Part shown: positions 49,061 through 62,900 of the stretch, in pieces
Layout of the letters: each line of letters starts with the position of its first letter
Numbering within the stretch: the stretch's first letter is position 1
Assembly: GCA_964036315.1 (NCBI GenBank)
Contig: CAXIWW010000817.1
Location: 1,461,501 to 1,525,500, forward strand
Length of the DNA stretch: 64,000 nucleotides
Source of the DNA: Acanthosepion esculentum
Lineage: Eukaryota; Mollusca; Cephalopoda; Sepiida; Sepiidae
Direction of reading: 5' to 3'
Translations under genes and position numbers: made by a program
Notes under the pieces: generated by a model
Told to the model about the DNA's origin: nothing
The model's database searches: none
The model's input: the letters and a program-made list of their open reading frames with translations, nothing else

Positions 49061-51362
49061 CTGGGTGGGGGTTCGTCTGCCTGGGATATCTAGGACTGTC
49101 TCCTGGGTTGGAGGTCGTCTGCATGTGTCTTTCTGGTACAGTCTCCTGGGTGCGGTGTCGTCTGCGTGGGATTTTGTGGGATTGGGGTTCCTCTGCGTGG
49201 GACTTTCTGGGACTGGGGGTCGTCTGCGTGGGACTTTCTGAGACTGTCTCCTGGGTGGGGGTCGTCTGCGTGGGACTTGCTGGGACACTCACCTGTCTGG
49301 TGGTCGTCGGCTTCGTGGGACTTTTTGGGACTGTCTCCTGGGTGGGGGGTCGTCTGCGTGGGACTTTCATGGACTGGGTGTCGTCTGCGTGGGACTTTCT
49401 GGGACTGTCTCCTTGGTGGGGAGTCGTCTGCGTGGGACGTTCTGGGACTGTCTCCTGGGTGGGGGGTCGTCTGCGTGGGACTTTCTGGGACGGTCTCCTG
49501 GGTGACTGTTCGTCTGCGTGGGATTTTCTGGGACTGGGGTCGTCTGCGTCGGACTTGCTGGGACTGTCTCCTAGGTGTGGGCTCGTCTGCGTGGGACTTT
49601 CTGGGACTGTCTCCTGGGTTGGGGTCGTCTGCGTGGGATATCAAGGACTGTCTCCTGTCTGGGGGTTGTCTGCCTGGGACTTTCTTGGACTGGGGTCGTC
49701 TGCGTGGGACTTTCTTGGACTGTCTCCTAGGTGTGGGCTCGTCTGCGTGGGACTTTCTGGGACTGTCTCCTGGGTTGGGGTCGTCTGCGTGGGATATCAA
49801 GGACTGTCTCCTGGGTGGGGGTCGTCTGCATGGGACATTCTGGGACTGGGGGTCTTTTGCGTGGGAATTTCTGGGACTGGGGGTCGTCTGCGTGGGACTT
49901 TCTGGGACTGTCTCCTGGGTGAGGGTCGTCTGCGTGGGACTTTCTGTGACTGGGGGTCGTCTGCGTGGGTCTTTCTTGGACTGGGGGTCTTCTGCGTGGG
50001 ACTTTCTGGGAGTGTCTCCTGGGTGGGTGTCGTCTGTTTGGGACTTTCTGGGACTGTCTCCTGAGTGGGGGTCTTCTGCGTGATACTTTCTGGGAATGTC
50101 TCCTGCGTGGGGTGTCGTCTGCGTGGGACTTTCAGGGACTGGGTGTCGTCTTCGTGGGACTTTCCGGGACGGTCTCCTGAGTGGGGGCTCGTCAGCGTGG
50201 GACTTTCTGGGACTGTCTCCTGGGTGGGGGTCGTCTGCGTGGGATATCTAGGACTGTCTCCTGGGTGGGGGGTCGTCTGCATGGGACATTCTGGGACTGG
50301 GGTCTTTTGCGTGGGACTTTCTGGGACTGGGGGTCTTCTGCGTGGGACTTTCTGCGACTGTCTCCTGGGTGGGGGCTCGTCGGCGTGGGACTTTCTGGGA
50401 CTGGGTGTCGTCTTCGTGGGACTTTCCGGGACTGTCTCCTGGGTGGGGGCTCGTCGGCGTGGGACTTTCTGGGACTGTCTCCTGCGTGGGGGTCGTCTGC
50501 GTGGGATATCTAGGACTGTCTCCTGGGTGGGGGGTCGTCTGCATGGGATTTTCTTGGACTGGGGGTCTTTTGCGTGGGACTTTCTGGGACTGTCTCCTGC
50601 GTGGGGGGTCGTCTGCGTGAGACTTTCTTGGACTGGGGCTCGACTGCGTGGGACTTTCTGGGACTGTCTCCTGGGTGGGGGGTCGTCTGCGTGGGATATC
50701 TAGGACTGTCTCCTGGGGGGGGCTCGTCTGTGTGGGATTTTGTGGGATTGGGGGTAGTCTGCGTGGGACTTTCTGGGACTGGGGGTCGTCTGCGTGGGTC
50801 ATTCTGGGACTCTCTCCTGGGTGGGAGGTAGTCTGCGTGGCACATTCTGGGACTGTTCCCTGGGTGGGGACTCGTCTGCGTGGGACTTTCTGGGACTGGG
50901 GGTCGTCTGCGTGGGACTTTCTGGGACAGTCTCCTGGGTGCGGTGTCATCTGCGTGGGACTTTGTGGGACTGGGGGTCTTCTGCGTGGGACTTTCTGGGA
51001 CTGGGGCTCGTCTGCGTGGGACTTTCTGGGACTGTCTCCTGGGTGGGGGGTCGTCTGTTTGGGAATTTCTGTGACTGTCTCCTGGGTGAGGGTCGTCTGC
51101 CGGGGTCATCTAGGACTGTTTCCTGGGTGGGGGGTCGTCTGCATGGGATTTTCTGGGACTGGGGGTCTTTTGCGTGGGACTTTCTGGGACTGTCTCCTGC
51201 GTGGGGGGTCGTCTGCGTGGGACATTCTTGGACTGGGGCTCGTCTGCGTGGGGCTTTCTGGGACTGTCTCCTGGGTGTGGGGTCGTCTGCGTGGGATATC
51301 TAGCCCTGTCTCCTGGATGTGGGGTCGTCTGCATGGGACTTTCTGGGACTGTGGGTCTTCTG
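47725..51362 (+). repeat. 3,638-bp tandem duplication, copy 1
   Basis: This stretch is followed immediately by copy 2 at 51,363-55,005. The offset stays at 3,638 bp until a G-run (eight G at about 50,715, seven G at about 54,353), then becomes 3,637 bp. I found only a handful of further differences by eye, for example GTCTACTGGGTGCG at about 48,390 against GTCTACTGCGTGCG at about 52,027. Confidence 0.87.
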
Positions 51363-54300
51363 CGTGGGACTTTCTGGGACTGTCTCCTGGGTGGGGGTCG
51401 TCTGCGTGGGACTTTCTGGGACTGGGCTCGTCTGCGTGGGACTTTCTGGGACTGTCTCCTCGGTGGGGAGTCGTCTGCGTGGGACTTTCTGGGACTAGGG
51501 GTCGTCTGCGTGGGAATTTCTGGTTTTGTCTCCTTGGTGGGGGGCGTCTGCTTGGGACTTTCTGGGACTGTGGGTCGTCTCCGTGGGACTTTCTGGGACT
51601 GTCTCATGGGTGGGGCTCGTCTGCGTGGGACTTTCTGGGACTGTCTGCTGGGTGGGGGGTCGTCTGCGTAGGACTTTATGGGACTGGTGGTCGTCTGCGT
51701 GGGACTTTCTGGGACTGGGGGTCGTATGCGTGTTACTTTCTGGGACTGTCTCCTCGGTGGGGGGTCGTCTGTATGGGACTTTCTGGGACTGTCTCCTGGG
51801 TGGGTGTTCGTCTGCGTGGGATTTTCTGGGACTGGGTGTCGTGTGCGTGGGACTTGCTGGGACACTCACCTGTCTGGCGGTCGTCTGCGTGGGACTTTCT
51901 GGGACTGGCTCCTGGGTGTGGGGTCGTATGCGTGGGATATCTAGGGCTGTCTCCTGCGTGGGGTGTCGTCTGCATGGGAGTTTCTGGGACAGGCGGTCGT
52001 CTGCATGGGTCTTTCTGGTACAGTCTACTGCGTGCGGTGTCGTCTGCGTGGGATTTTGTGGGACTGGGGGTCGTCTGCGTGGGACTTTCTGGGACTGGGG
52101 GTCGTCTGCGTGGGACTACCTGGCACTGTCTCCTGGGTGGGGTGTCGTCTTCGTGGTATTTCTGGGACTGGGGGTCGTCTGCGTGGGTCTTTCTTGGACT
52201 GGGTATCTTCTGCGTGGAACTTTCTGGGAGTGTCTCCTGGGTGGGTGTCGTCTGTTTGGGACTTTCTGGGACTGTCTCCTGGGTGGGGGTCGTCTGTTTG
52301 GGACTTTCTGGGAATGTCTCCTGCGTGGGGGGTCGTCTGTGTGGGACTTTCAGGGACTGGGTGTCGTCTGCGTGGGACTTTCTTGGACTGTCTCCTGGGT
52401 GGGGGTCGTCTGCGTGGGATATCTAGGACTGTCTCCTGGGTTGGGGGTCGTCTGCATGGGATTTTCTGGGACTGGGGGTCTTTTGCGTGGGACTTTCTGG
52501 GACTGTCTCCTGCGTGGGGGATCCTCTGCGTGGGACTTACTTTGACAGGGGCTCGTCTGCGTGGGACTTTCTGGGACGGTCTCCTGGGTGGGGATTCGTC
52601 TGCGTGGGATATCTATGACTGTCTCCTGGGTGGGGGTCGTCTGCATGGGACTTTCTGGGACTGTGGGTCTTCTGCGTGGGACTTTCTGGGACTGTCTCCT
52701 GGGTGGGGGTTCGTCTGCCTGGGATATCTAGGACTGTCTCCTGGGTTGGAGGTCGTCTGCATGTGTCTTTCTGGTACAGTCTCCTGGGTGCGGTGTCGTC
52801 TGCGTGGGATTTTGTGGGATTGGGGTTCCTCTGCGTGGGACTTTCTGGGACTGGGGGTCGTCTGCGTGGGACTTTCTGAGACTGTCTCCTGGGTGGGGGT
52901 CGTCTGCGTGGGACTTGCTGGGACACTCACCTGTCTGGTGGTCGTCGGCTTCGTGGGACTTTTTGGGACTGTCTCCTGGGTGGGGGGTCGTCTGCGTGGG
53001 ACTTTCATGGACTGGGTGTCGTCTGCGTGGGACTTTCTGGGACTGTCTCCTTGGTGGGGAGTCGTCTGCGTGGGACGTTCTGGGACTGTCTCCTGGGTGG
53101 GGGGTCGTCTGCGTGGGACTTTCTGGGACGGTCTCCTGGGTGACTGTTCGTCTGCGTGGGATTTTCTGGGACTGGGGTCGTCTGCGTCGGACTTGCTGGG
53201 ACTGTCTCCTAGGTGTGGGCTCGTCTGCGTGGGACTTTCTGGGACTGTCTCCTGGGTTGGGGTCGTCTGCGTGGGATATCAAGGACTGTCTCCTGTCTGG
53301 GGGTTGTCTGCCTGGGACTTTCTTGGACTGGGGTCGTCTGCGTGGGACTTTCTTGGACTGTCTCCTAGGTGTGGGCTCGTCTGCGTGGGACTTTCTGGGA
53401 CTGTCTCCTGGGTTGGGGTCGTCTGCGTGGGATATCAAGGACTGTCTCCTGGGTGGGGGTCGTCTGCATGGGACATTCTGGGACTGGGGGTCTTTTGCGT
53501 GGGAATTTCTGGGACTGGGGGTCGTCTGCGTGGGACTTTCTGGGACTGTCTCCTGGGTGAGGGTCGTCTGCGTGGGACTTTCTGTGACTGGGGGTCGTCT
53601 GCGTGGGTCTTTCTTGGACTGGGGGTCTTCTGCGTGGGACTTTCTGGGAGTGTCTCCTGGGTGGGTGTCGTCTGTTTGGGACTTTCTGGGACTGTCTCCT
53701 GAGTGGGGGTCTTCTGCGTGATACTTTCTGGGAATGTCTCCTGCGTGGGGTGTCGTCTGCGTGGGACTTTCAGGGACTGGGTGTCGTCTTCGTGGGACTT
53801 TCCGGGACGGTCTCCTGAGTGGGGGCTCGTCAGCGTGGGACTTTCTGGGACTGTCTCCTGGGTGGGGGTCGTCTGCGTGGGATATCTAGGACTGTCTCCT
53901 GGGTGGGGGGTCGTCTGCATGGGACATTCTGGGACTGGGGTCTTTTGCGTGGGACTTTCTGGGACTGGGGGTCTTCTGCGTGGGACTTTCTGCGACTGTC
54001 TCCTGGGTGGGGGCTCGTCGGCGTGGGACTTTCTGGGACTGGGTGTCGTCTTCGTGGGACTTTCCGGGACTGTCTCCTGGGTGGGGGCTCGTCGGCGTGG
54101 GACTTTCTGGGACTGTCTCCTGCGTGGGGGTCGTCTGCGTGGGATATCTAGGACTGTCTCCTGGGTGGGGGGTCGTCTGCATGGGATTTTCTTGGACTGG
54201 GGGTCTTTTGCGTGGGACTTTCTGGGACTGTCTCCTGCGTGGGGGGTCGTCTGCGTGAGACTTTCTTGGACTGGGGCTCGACTGCGTGGGACTTTCTGGG

Positions 54301-55005
54301 ACTGTCTCCTGGGTGGGGGGTCGTCTGCGTGGGATATCTAGGACTGTCTCCTGGGGGGGCTCGTCTGTGTGGGATTTTGTGGGATTGGGGGTAGTCTGCG
54401 TGGGACTTTCTGGGACTGGGGGTCGTCTGCGTGGGTCATTCTGGGACTCTCTCCTGGGTGGGAGGTAGTCTGCGTGGCACATTCTGGGACTGTTCCCTGG
54501 GTGGGGACTCGTCTGCGTGGGACTTTCTGGGACTGGGGGTCGTCTGCGTGGGACTTTCTGGGACAGTCTACTGGGTGCGGTGTCATCTGCGTGGGACTTT
54601 GTGGGACTGGGGGTCTTCTGCGTGGGACTTTCTGGGACTGGGGCTCGTCTGCGTGGGACTTTCTGGGACTGTCTCCTGGGTGGGGGGTCGTCTGTTTGGG
54701 AATTTCTGTGACTGTCTCCTGGGTGAGGGTCGTCTGCCGGGGTCATCTAGGACTGTTTCCTGGGTGGGGGGTCGTCTGCATGGGATTTTCTGGGACTGGG
54801 GGTCTTTTGCGTGGGACTTTCTGGGACTGTCTCCTGCGTGGGGGGTCGTCTGCGTGGGACATTCTTGGACTGGGGCTCGTCTGCGTGGGGCTTTCTGGGA
54901 CTGTCTCCTGGGTGTGGGGTCGTCTGCGTGGGATATCTAGCCCTGTCTCCTGGATGTGGGGTCGTCTGCATGGGACTTTCTGGGACTGTGGGTCTTCTGC
55001 GTGGG
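51363..55005 (+). repeat. 3,638-bp tandem duplication, copy 2
   Basis: This is the partner of 47,725-51,362. Differences seen include GGGACGGTCTCCTGGG (about 52,574) against GGGATTGTCTCCTGGG (about 48,936), and GACAGTCTACTGGG (about 54,562) against GACAGTCTCCTGGG (about 50,925). After about 55,005 the order of variants changes (GGGGTTCGTCTGCATGGG), marking the end of the duplicated stretch. Confidence 0.87.
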
Positions 55006-56599
55006 ACTTTCTGGGACTGTCTCCTGGGTGGGGTTCGTCTGCATGGGACATTCTGGGACTGGGGGTCTTCTGCGTGGGACTTTCTGGGACTGTCTCCTGG
55101 GTGGGGGCTCGTCGGCGTGGGACTTTCTGGGACTGGGTGTCGTATTCGTGGGACTTTCCGGGACTGTCTCCTGGGTGGGGGCTCGTCGGCGTGGGACTTT
55201 CTGGGACTGTCTCCTGTGTGGGGGTCGTCTGCGTGGGATATCTTGGACTGTTTCCTGGGTGGGGGGTCGTCTGCATGGGATTTTCTGGGACTGGGGGTCT
55301 TTCGCGTGGGACTTTCTTGGACTGTCTCCTGCGTGGGGGGTCGTCTGCGTGGGACTTTCTTGGACTGGGGCTCGACTGCGTGGGACTTTCTGGGACTGTC
55401 TCCTGGGTGGGGGGTCGTCTGCGTGGGATATCTAGGACTGTTTCCTGGGTGGGGGGTCGTCTGCATGGGACTTTCTGTGACTGTGGGTCTTCTGCGTGGG
55501 ATTTTCTGGGACTGTCTCCTGGGTGGGGGGTCGTCTGTGTGGGATTTTGTGGGATTGGGGGTAGTCTGCGTGGGACTTTCTGGGACTGGGGCTCTCTGAG
55601 TGGGTCATTCTGGGACTCTCTCCTGGGTGGGGGGTCGTCTGCGTGGGACATTCTGGGACTGGGGGTCGTCTGCGTGGGACTTTCTGGGACAGTCTCCTGG
55701 GTGCGGTGTCGTCTGCGTGGGACTTTGTGGGACTGGGGGTCTTCTGCGTGGGACTTTCTGGGACTGGGGGTCGTCTGCGTGGGACTTTCTGGGACTGTCT
55801 CCCGGGTGGGGGGTCGTCTGTTTGGGAATTTCTGTGACTGTCTCCTGGGTGAGGGTCGTCTGCCGGGGTCATCTAGGACTGTTTCCTGGGTGGGGGGTCG
55901 TCTGCATGGGATTTTTTGGGACTGGGGGTCTTTTTTCGTGGGACTTTCTGGGACTGTCTCCTGCGTGGGGGTCGTCTGCGTGGGGCATTCTTGGACTGGG
56001 GCTCGTCTGCGTGGGGCCTTCTGGGACTGTCTCCTGGGTGGGGGGTCGTCTGCATGGGATATCTAGGACTGTCTCCTGGGTGTGGGGTCGTCTGCATGGG
56101 ACTTTCTGGGACTGTGGGTCTTCTGCGTGGGACTTTCTGGGACTGTCTCCTGGGTGGGGGTCGTCTGCGTGGGATATCTAGGACTGTCTCCTGGGTGGGG
56201 GGTCGTCTGCATGGGTCTTTCTGGTACAGTCTCCTGGGTGCGGTGTCGTCTGCGTGGGACTTTCTGGGACTGGGGGTCGTCTGCGTTGGACTTTCTGGGA
56301 CTGTCTCCTGGTTGGGGGGTCGTCTGTTTGGGACTTTCTGTGACTGTCTCCTGGGTGGGGGTCGTCTGCGTGGGACTTTCTGGGACTGTCTCCTGGGTGG
56401 GGGCTCGTCTGCGTGGGACTTTCTGGGACTGTCTCCTGGGTTGGGGTCGTCTGCATGGGACTTTCTGGGACTGGGGGTCATTTGCGTAGGACTTTCTGGG
56501 ACTGTCTCCTGCGTGGGGGGTCGTCTGCGTGGGACTTTCTGGGAATGGGGATCGTCATCGTGGGACTTTTGGGACTGTCTCCTGGGTGGGGGTCGTATG

Positions 56600-57450
56600 C
56601 GTGGGACTTTCTGTGACTGTCTCCTGGGTGGGTGTTCGTCTGCGTGGGATTTTCTGGGATTGGGGGTCGTCTGCCTGGGACTTGCTGGGACACTCTCCTG
56701 TCTGGCTCCTGGGTGTGGGGTCGTCTGCGTGGGATATCTAGGACTGTCTCCTGGGTGCGGTGTCGTCTGCATGGGACTTTCTGGGACTGGGGGTCGTCTG
56801 CATGGGTCTTTCTGGTACAGTCTCCTGGGTGCGGTGTCGTCTGCGTGGGAATTTGTGGGACTGGGGGTCATCTCCGTGGGATTTCTGGGACTGGGGGTCG
56901 TCTGCGTGGGACTTCCTGGGACTGTCTTCTGGGTGGGGGGTCGTATGCGTGGGACTATCTGGGACTGGGGGTCGTCTGCGTGGGTCTTTCTTGGACTGGA
57001 GGCCTTCTCCGTGGGACTTTTTGGGAGTGTCTCCTGGGTGGGTGTCGTCTGTTTGGGACTTTCTGGGACTATCTCTTCGGTGGAGGTCGTCTGCGTGGGA
57101 CTTTCCGGGACTGTCTCCTGGTTGGGGGCTCGTCTGCGTGGGACTTTCTTGGACTGGGGGTCGTCTGCGTGGGACTTTCTGGGAATGTCTGCTGTGTGGG
57201 GGTTCGTCTGCGTGGGATATCTAGGACTGTCTCCTGGGTGGGGGGTCGTCTGCATGGGACTTTCTGGGACTGTGGGTCTTCTGCGTGGGACTTTCTGGGA
57301 ATGTCTCCTGGGTGGGGGGTCGTCTGCGTGGGATTTTGTGGGATTGGGTGTCGTCTGCGTGGGACTTTCTGGGACTGGGGGTCGTCTGCGTGGGTCTTTC
57401 TTGGACTCTCCCTGGGTGAGTGGTCTTCTGCGTGGGACATTCTGGGACTG
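56600..57450 (+). repeat. Region D duplicate block, copy 1 (offset about 2,500 bp)
   Basis: This block matches about 59,100-59,950 at an offset of 2,500-2,501 bp. Shared markers are GACACTCTCCTGTCTGG running directly into CTCCTGGGTGTGGGGTC, GGTACAGTCTCCTGGGTGCG, and ATCTCTTCGGTGGAGGTC. It is less similar than the 2,173-bp and 3,638-bp pairs (GGGAATTTGTGGG against GGGATTTTGTGGG), so probably older. Confidence 0.75.
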
Positions 57451-59099
57451 GAGATCGTCTGCGTGGGTCTTTCTGAGACTGTCTCCTGGGTGGGGGTTCG
57501 TCTGCGTGGGACTTTCTGGGAATGTCTCTTTCGTGGGGGGTCGTCTGCGTGGGACTTTCAGTGACTGGGTGTAGTCTGCGTGGGACTTTCTTGGACTGTC
57601 TCCTGGGTGGGGTGTCGTCTGCGTGGGACTTTCTGGGACTGTCTCCTGGGTGGGTGTTCGTCTGCGTGGGATTTTCTGGGACTGGGGGTCGTCTGCGTGG
57701 GACTTGCTGGGACACTCTCATGTCTGGGGGTCGTCTTCGTGGGACTTTCTGGGACTGGCTCCTGGGTGTGGCGTCGTCTGCGTGGGATATCTAGGACTGT
57801 CTCCTGGGTGGGGTGTCGTCTGTATGGGACTTTCTGGGACTGGGGGTCGTCTGCATGTGTCTTTCTGGTACAGTCCAGTCTCCTTGGTGCGGTGTCGTCT
57901 GCGTGGGATTTTCTGGGACTGGGGTTCGTCTGCCTGGGACTTTCTGGGACTGGGGGTTGTCTGCCTGGGACTTCCTGGGACTGTCTCCTGGGTGGGGTGT
58001 CGTCTGCGTGGGACTTTCTGGGACTGGGTGTCGTCTGCGTGGGACTTGCTGGGACTGGGGGTCGTCTGCCTGGGACTTCCTGGGACTGTCTCCTGGGTGG
58101 GGTGTCGTCTGCATGGGACTTTCTGGGACTGTGGGTCTTCTCCGTGGGACTTTCTGGGAATGTCTCCTGGGTGGGGGGTCGTCTGCGTGGGATTTTGTGG
58201 GATTGGGTGTCGTCTGCGTGGGACTTTCTGGGACTGGGGGTCGTCTGCGTGGGTCTTTCTTGGTCTCTCCCTGGGTGAGGGGTCTTCTGCGTGGGACATT
58301 CTGGGACTGGAGATCGTCTGCGTGGGTCTTTCTGAGACTGTCTCCTGGGTGGGGGTTCGTCTGCGTGGGACTTTCTGGGAATGTCTCCTGCGTGGGGGGT
58401 CGTCTGCGTGGGACTTTCAGTGACTGGGTGTCGTCTGCGTGGGACTTTTTTGGACTGTCTCCTTGGTGGGAGTCGTCTGTGTGTGACTTTCTGGGACTGG
58501 TGGTCGTCTGCGTGGGACTTTCTGGGACTGGCTCCTGGGTGGGGGTCGTCTGCGTGGGACTTTCTGGAACTGTCTCCTGGGTGGGGGGTCGTCTGCGTGG
58601 GACTTTCTGTGACTGTCTCCTGTGTGGGGATCGTCTGCGTGGAATATCTAGGACTGTCTCCTGGGTGGAGGTTCGTCTTCATGGGACTTTCTGGGACTGG
58701 GGGTCTTTTGCGTGGGACTTTCTGGGACTGTCTCCTGCGTGGGGGGTCGTCTGCGTCGGACTTTCAGGGACTGGGTGTCGTCTGCGTGGGACTTTCTGGG
58801 ACTGTCTCCTGGTTGGTGGTCGTCTGCGTGGGACTTTCTGGGACTGTCTCCTGGGTGGGGGCTCGTCTGCGTGGGACTTTCTGGGACTGTCTCCTGGGTT
58901 GGGGTCGTCTGCATGGGACTTTCTGGGACTGGGGGTCATTTGCGTAGGACTTTCTGGGACTGTCTCCTGCGTGGGGGGTCGTCTGCGTGGGACTTTCTTG
59001 GACTTTCTCCTGGGTGGTGGTCGTCTGCGTGGGACTTTCTGGGAATTGGTGTCGTCATCGTGGGACTCTTGGGACAGTCTCCTGGGTGGGGGTCGTCTG

Positions 59100-59950
59100 C
59101 GTGTGACTTTCTGTGACTGTCTCCTTGGTGGGTGTTCGTCTGCGTGGGATTTTCTGGGACTGGGGGTCGTCTGCCTGGGACTTGCTGGGACACTCTCCTG
59201 TCTGGCTCCTGGGTGTGGGGTCTTCTGCGTGGGATATCTAGGACTGTCTCCTGGGTGCGGTGTCGTCTGCATGGGACTTTCTGGGACTGGGGGTCGACTG
59301 CATGGGTCTTTCTGGTACAGTCTCCTGGGTGCGGTGTCGTCTGCGTGGGATTTTGTGGGACTTGGTGTCATCTCCGTGGGACTTTCTGGGACTGGGGGTC
59401 GTCTGCGTGGGACTTCCTGGGACTGTCTCCTGGGTGGGGGTTCGTCTGCGTCTGACTTTCTGGGACTGGGGGTCGTCTGCGTGGGTCTTTCTTGGACTGG
59501 AGGTCTTCTCCGTGGGACTTTCTGGGAGTGTCTCCTGGGTGGGTGTCGTCTGTTTGGGACTTTCTGGGACTATCTCTTCGGTGGAGGTCGTCTGCGTGGG
59601 ACTTTCCGGGACTGTCTCCTGGTTGGGGGCTCGTCTGCGTGGGACTTTCTGTGACTGGGGGTCGTCTGCGTGGGACTTTCTGGGAATGTCTCCTGGGTGG
59701 GGGTTCGTCTGCGTGGGATATCTAGGACAGTCTCCTGGGTGGGGGGTCGTCTGCATGGGACTTTCTGGGACTGTGGGTCTTCTGCGTGGGACATTCTGGG
59801 AATGTCACCTGGGTGAGGGGTCGTCTGCGTGGGATTTTGTGGGATTGGGTGTCGTCTGCGTGGGACTTTCTGGGACTGGGGGTCGTCTGCGTGGGTCTTT
59901 CTTGGTCTCTCCCTGGGTGAGGGGTCTTCTGCGTGGGACATTCTGGGACT
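59100..59950 (+). repeat. Region D duplicate block, copy 2 (offset about 2,500 bp)
   Basis: This is the partner of 56,600-57,450. The stretch at about 59,815-60,120 also matches about 58,173-58,478 at an offset near 1,642 bp (markers TCTCTCCCTGGGTGAGGGG and CTGGAGATCGTCTGCG). Several overlapping duplications therefore built this part of the array. Confidence 0.75.
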
Positions 59951-62900
59951 GGAGATCGTCTGCGTGGGTCTTTCTGAGACTGTCTCCTGGGTGGGGGTTC
60001 GTCTGCGTGGGACTTTCTGGGAATGTCTCCTGCGTGGGGGGTCGTCTGCGTGGGACTTTCAGTGACTGGGTGTCGTCTGCGTGGGACTTTCTTGGACTGT
60101 ATCCTGGGTGGGAGTCGTCTGTGTGTGACTTTCTGGGACTGGGGGTCGTCTGCGTGGGACTTTCTGGGACTGGCTCCTGGGTGGGGGGTCGTCTGCGTGG
60201 GACTTTCTGGAACTGTCTCCTGGGTGGGGGGTCGTCTGCGTGGGACTTTCTGTGACTGTCTCCTGTGTGGGGATCGTCTGCGTGGGATATCTAGGACTGT
60301 CTCCTGGGTGGAGGTTCGTCTTCATGGGACTTTCTGGGACTGGGGGTCTTTTGCGTGGGACTTTCTGGGACTGTCTCCTGCGTGGGGGTTCGTCTGCGTG
60401 GGACTTTGTGGGACTGGGGGTCTTCTGCGTGTGACTTTCTGGGACTGTCTCCTGGGTGGGGGTCGTCTGTTTGAGACTTTCTGGGACTGTCGCCTGGGTC
60501 GGGGTCGTCTGCGTGGGACTTTCTGGGATTGTCTCCTGGCTGGGGGTCGTCTGCATGGGACTTCCTAGGACTGGGGGTCGTCTGCGTGGGACTAACTGGG
60601 ACTGTCTCCTGGGTGGGGGGGCGTCTGCGTGGGACTTTCTGGGACTGTCTCCTGGGTGGGTGTTCGTCTGCGTGGGATTTTCTGGGACTGGGGGTCGTCA
60701 TCGTGGGACTTGCTGGGACACTCTCCTGTCTGGGGGTCGTCTGCGTGGGACTTTCTGGGACTGGCTCCTGGGTGTGGGGTCGTCTGCGTGGGATATCTAG
60801 GACTGTCTCCTGGGTGGGGTGTCGTCTGCGTGGGACATTCTGGGACTGGGGGTCGTCTGCCTGTGTCTTTCTTGGACTGGGGGTCTTCTGCGTGGGACTT
60901 TCTGGGTGTGTCTCCTGGGTGTGTGTCGTCTGTTTGGGACTTTCTGGGACTGTCTCCTGGGTGGGCGTCGTCAGCGTGGGACTTTCTGGGACTGTCTCCT
61001 GACTGGGGTCGTCTGCATGGGACTTCCTAGGACTGGGGGTCTTCTGCGTGGGACTTTCTGGGACTGGTGGTCGTCTGCGTCGGACTTTCTGGGACTGTCT
61101 CCTGGGTGTGTGGTCGTCTGCGTGGGACTTTCTGGGACTGTCTCCTGGTTGGGGGGTAGACTGCGTGGGACTTTCTGGGACTGTCTCCTGGGTGTGGGGT
61201 CGTCTGCGTGGGACTTTCTGGGACTGTCTCCTGGGTGGGTGTTCGTCTGCGTGGGATTTTCTGGGATTGGGGGTCGTCTGCGTGGGACTTGCTGGGACAC
61301 TCTCCTGTCTTGGGGTCGTCTGCGTGGGACTTTCTGGGACTGTCTCCTGGGTGGGGGGTCGTCTGCGTGGGATATCTAGGACTGTCTCCTGGGTGGGGTG
61401 TCGTCTGCATGGGACTTTCTGGGACTGGGGGTTGTCTGCTTGGGTCTTTCTGGTATAGTCTCCTGCATGCGGTGTCGTCTGCGTGGGATTTTGTGGGATT
61501 GGGGGTCGTCTACGTGGGACTTTATGGGACTGGGGGTCGTCTGCGTTGGTCATTCTGGGACTCTCTCCTGGGTGGGGACTCGTCTTCGTGGGACTTTCTG
61601 GGACTGGGGTCGTCTGCGTGGGTCTTTCTGGGACATTCTCCTGGGTGCGGTGTCGTCTGCGTGGGACTTTGTGGGACTGGGGGTCTTCTGCGTGGGACTT
61701 TCTGGGACTGTCTCCTGGGTGGGGGTCGTCTTTTTGGGACTTTCTGGGAATGTCTCCTGGGTGGTGGTCGTCTGCGTGGGACTTTCTCGGACTGAAGGTC
61801 GTCTGCGTGGGACTTTCTGGGACTGTCTCCTCGGTGGGGGGTAGTCTGCGTGGGACTTTATGGGATTGTCTCCTGGCTGGGGGTCGTCTGCCTGGGACGA
61901 ACTGGGACTGTCTCCTGGGTGGGGGGTCGTCTGCATGGGATTTTCTGGGACTGGGGGTCGTCTGCATGGGTCTTTCTGGTACAGTCTCCTTGGTGCGGTG
62001 TCGTCTGCGTGGGACTTTCTGGGACTGGGGGTCGTCTGCGTGGGACTTTCTGGGACTGGGGGTCGTCTGCGTGGGACTTCCTGGGACTGTTTTCTGGGTG
62101 GGGACTCGTCTGCGTAGGACTTTCTGGGACTGGGGGTCGTCTGCGTGGGTCTTTCTGGGACAGTCTCCTGGGTGCGGTGTCGTCTGCGTGGGACTTTATG
62201 GGACTGGGGGTCTTCTGCGTGGGACTTTCTGGGACTGTCTCCTGGGTGGGGGTCGTCTTTTTGGGACTTTCTTGGATTGTCTCCTGGCTGGGGGTCGTCT
62301 CCATAGGACTTCCTATGACTGGGGGTCGTCTGCGTGGGACTAACTGGGACTGTCTCCTGGGTGGGTGTTCGTCTGCGTGGGATTTTCTGGGACTGGGGGT
62401 CGTCTGCGTGGGACTTGCTGGGACACTCTCCTGTCTGGGGGTCGTCTGCGTGGGACTTTCTGGGACTGGCTCCTGGGTGTGGGGTCGTCTGCGTGGGATA
62501 TCTAGCACTGTCTCCTGGGTGGGGTGTCGTCTGTGTGAGACTTTCTTGGACTGGGGGTCGTCTGCGTGGGTCTTTCTTGGACTGGGTATCTTCTGCGTGT
62601 GACTTTCTGGGAGTGTCTCCTGGGTGGGTGTCGTCTGTTTGGGACTTTCTGGGACTGTCTCCTGGTAGGGGGGCCTTTGCGTGGGACTTTCTTGGACTGT
62701 CTCCTGACTGGGGTCGTCTGCATGGGACTTCCTAGGACTGGGGGTCGTCTGCGTGGGACTTTGTGGGACTGGGGGTCGTCTGCGTCGGACTTTCTGGGAC
62801 TGTCTCCTGGGTGTGTGGTCGTCTGCGTGGGACTTTCTGGGACTGTCTCCTGGGTGGGGGTCGTCTGCGTGGGACTTTCTTGGACTGTCTCCTGGGTGGA

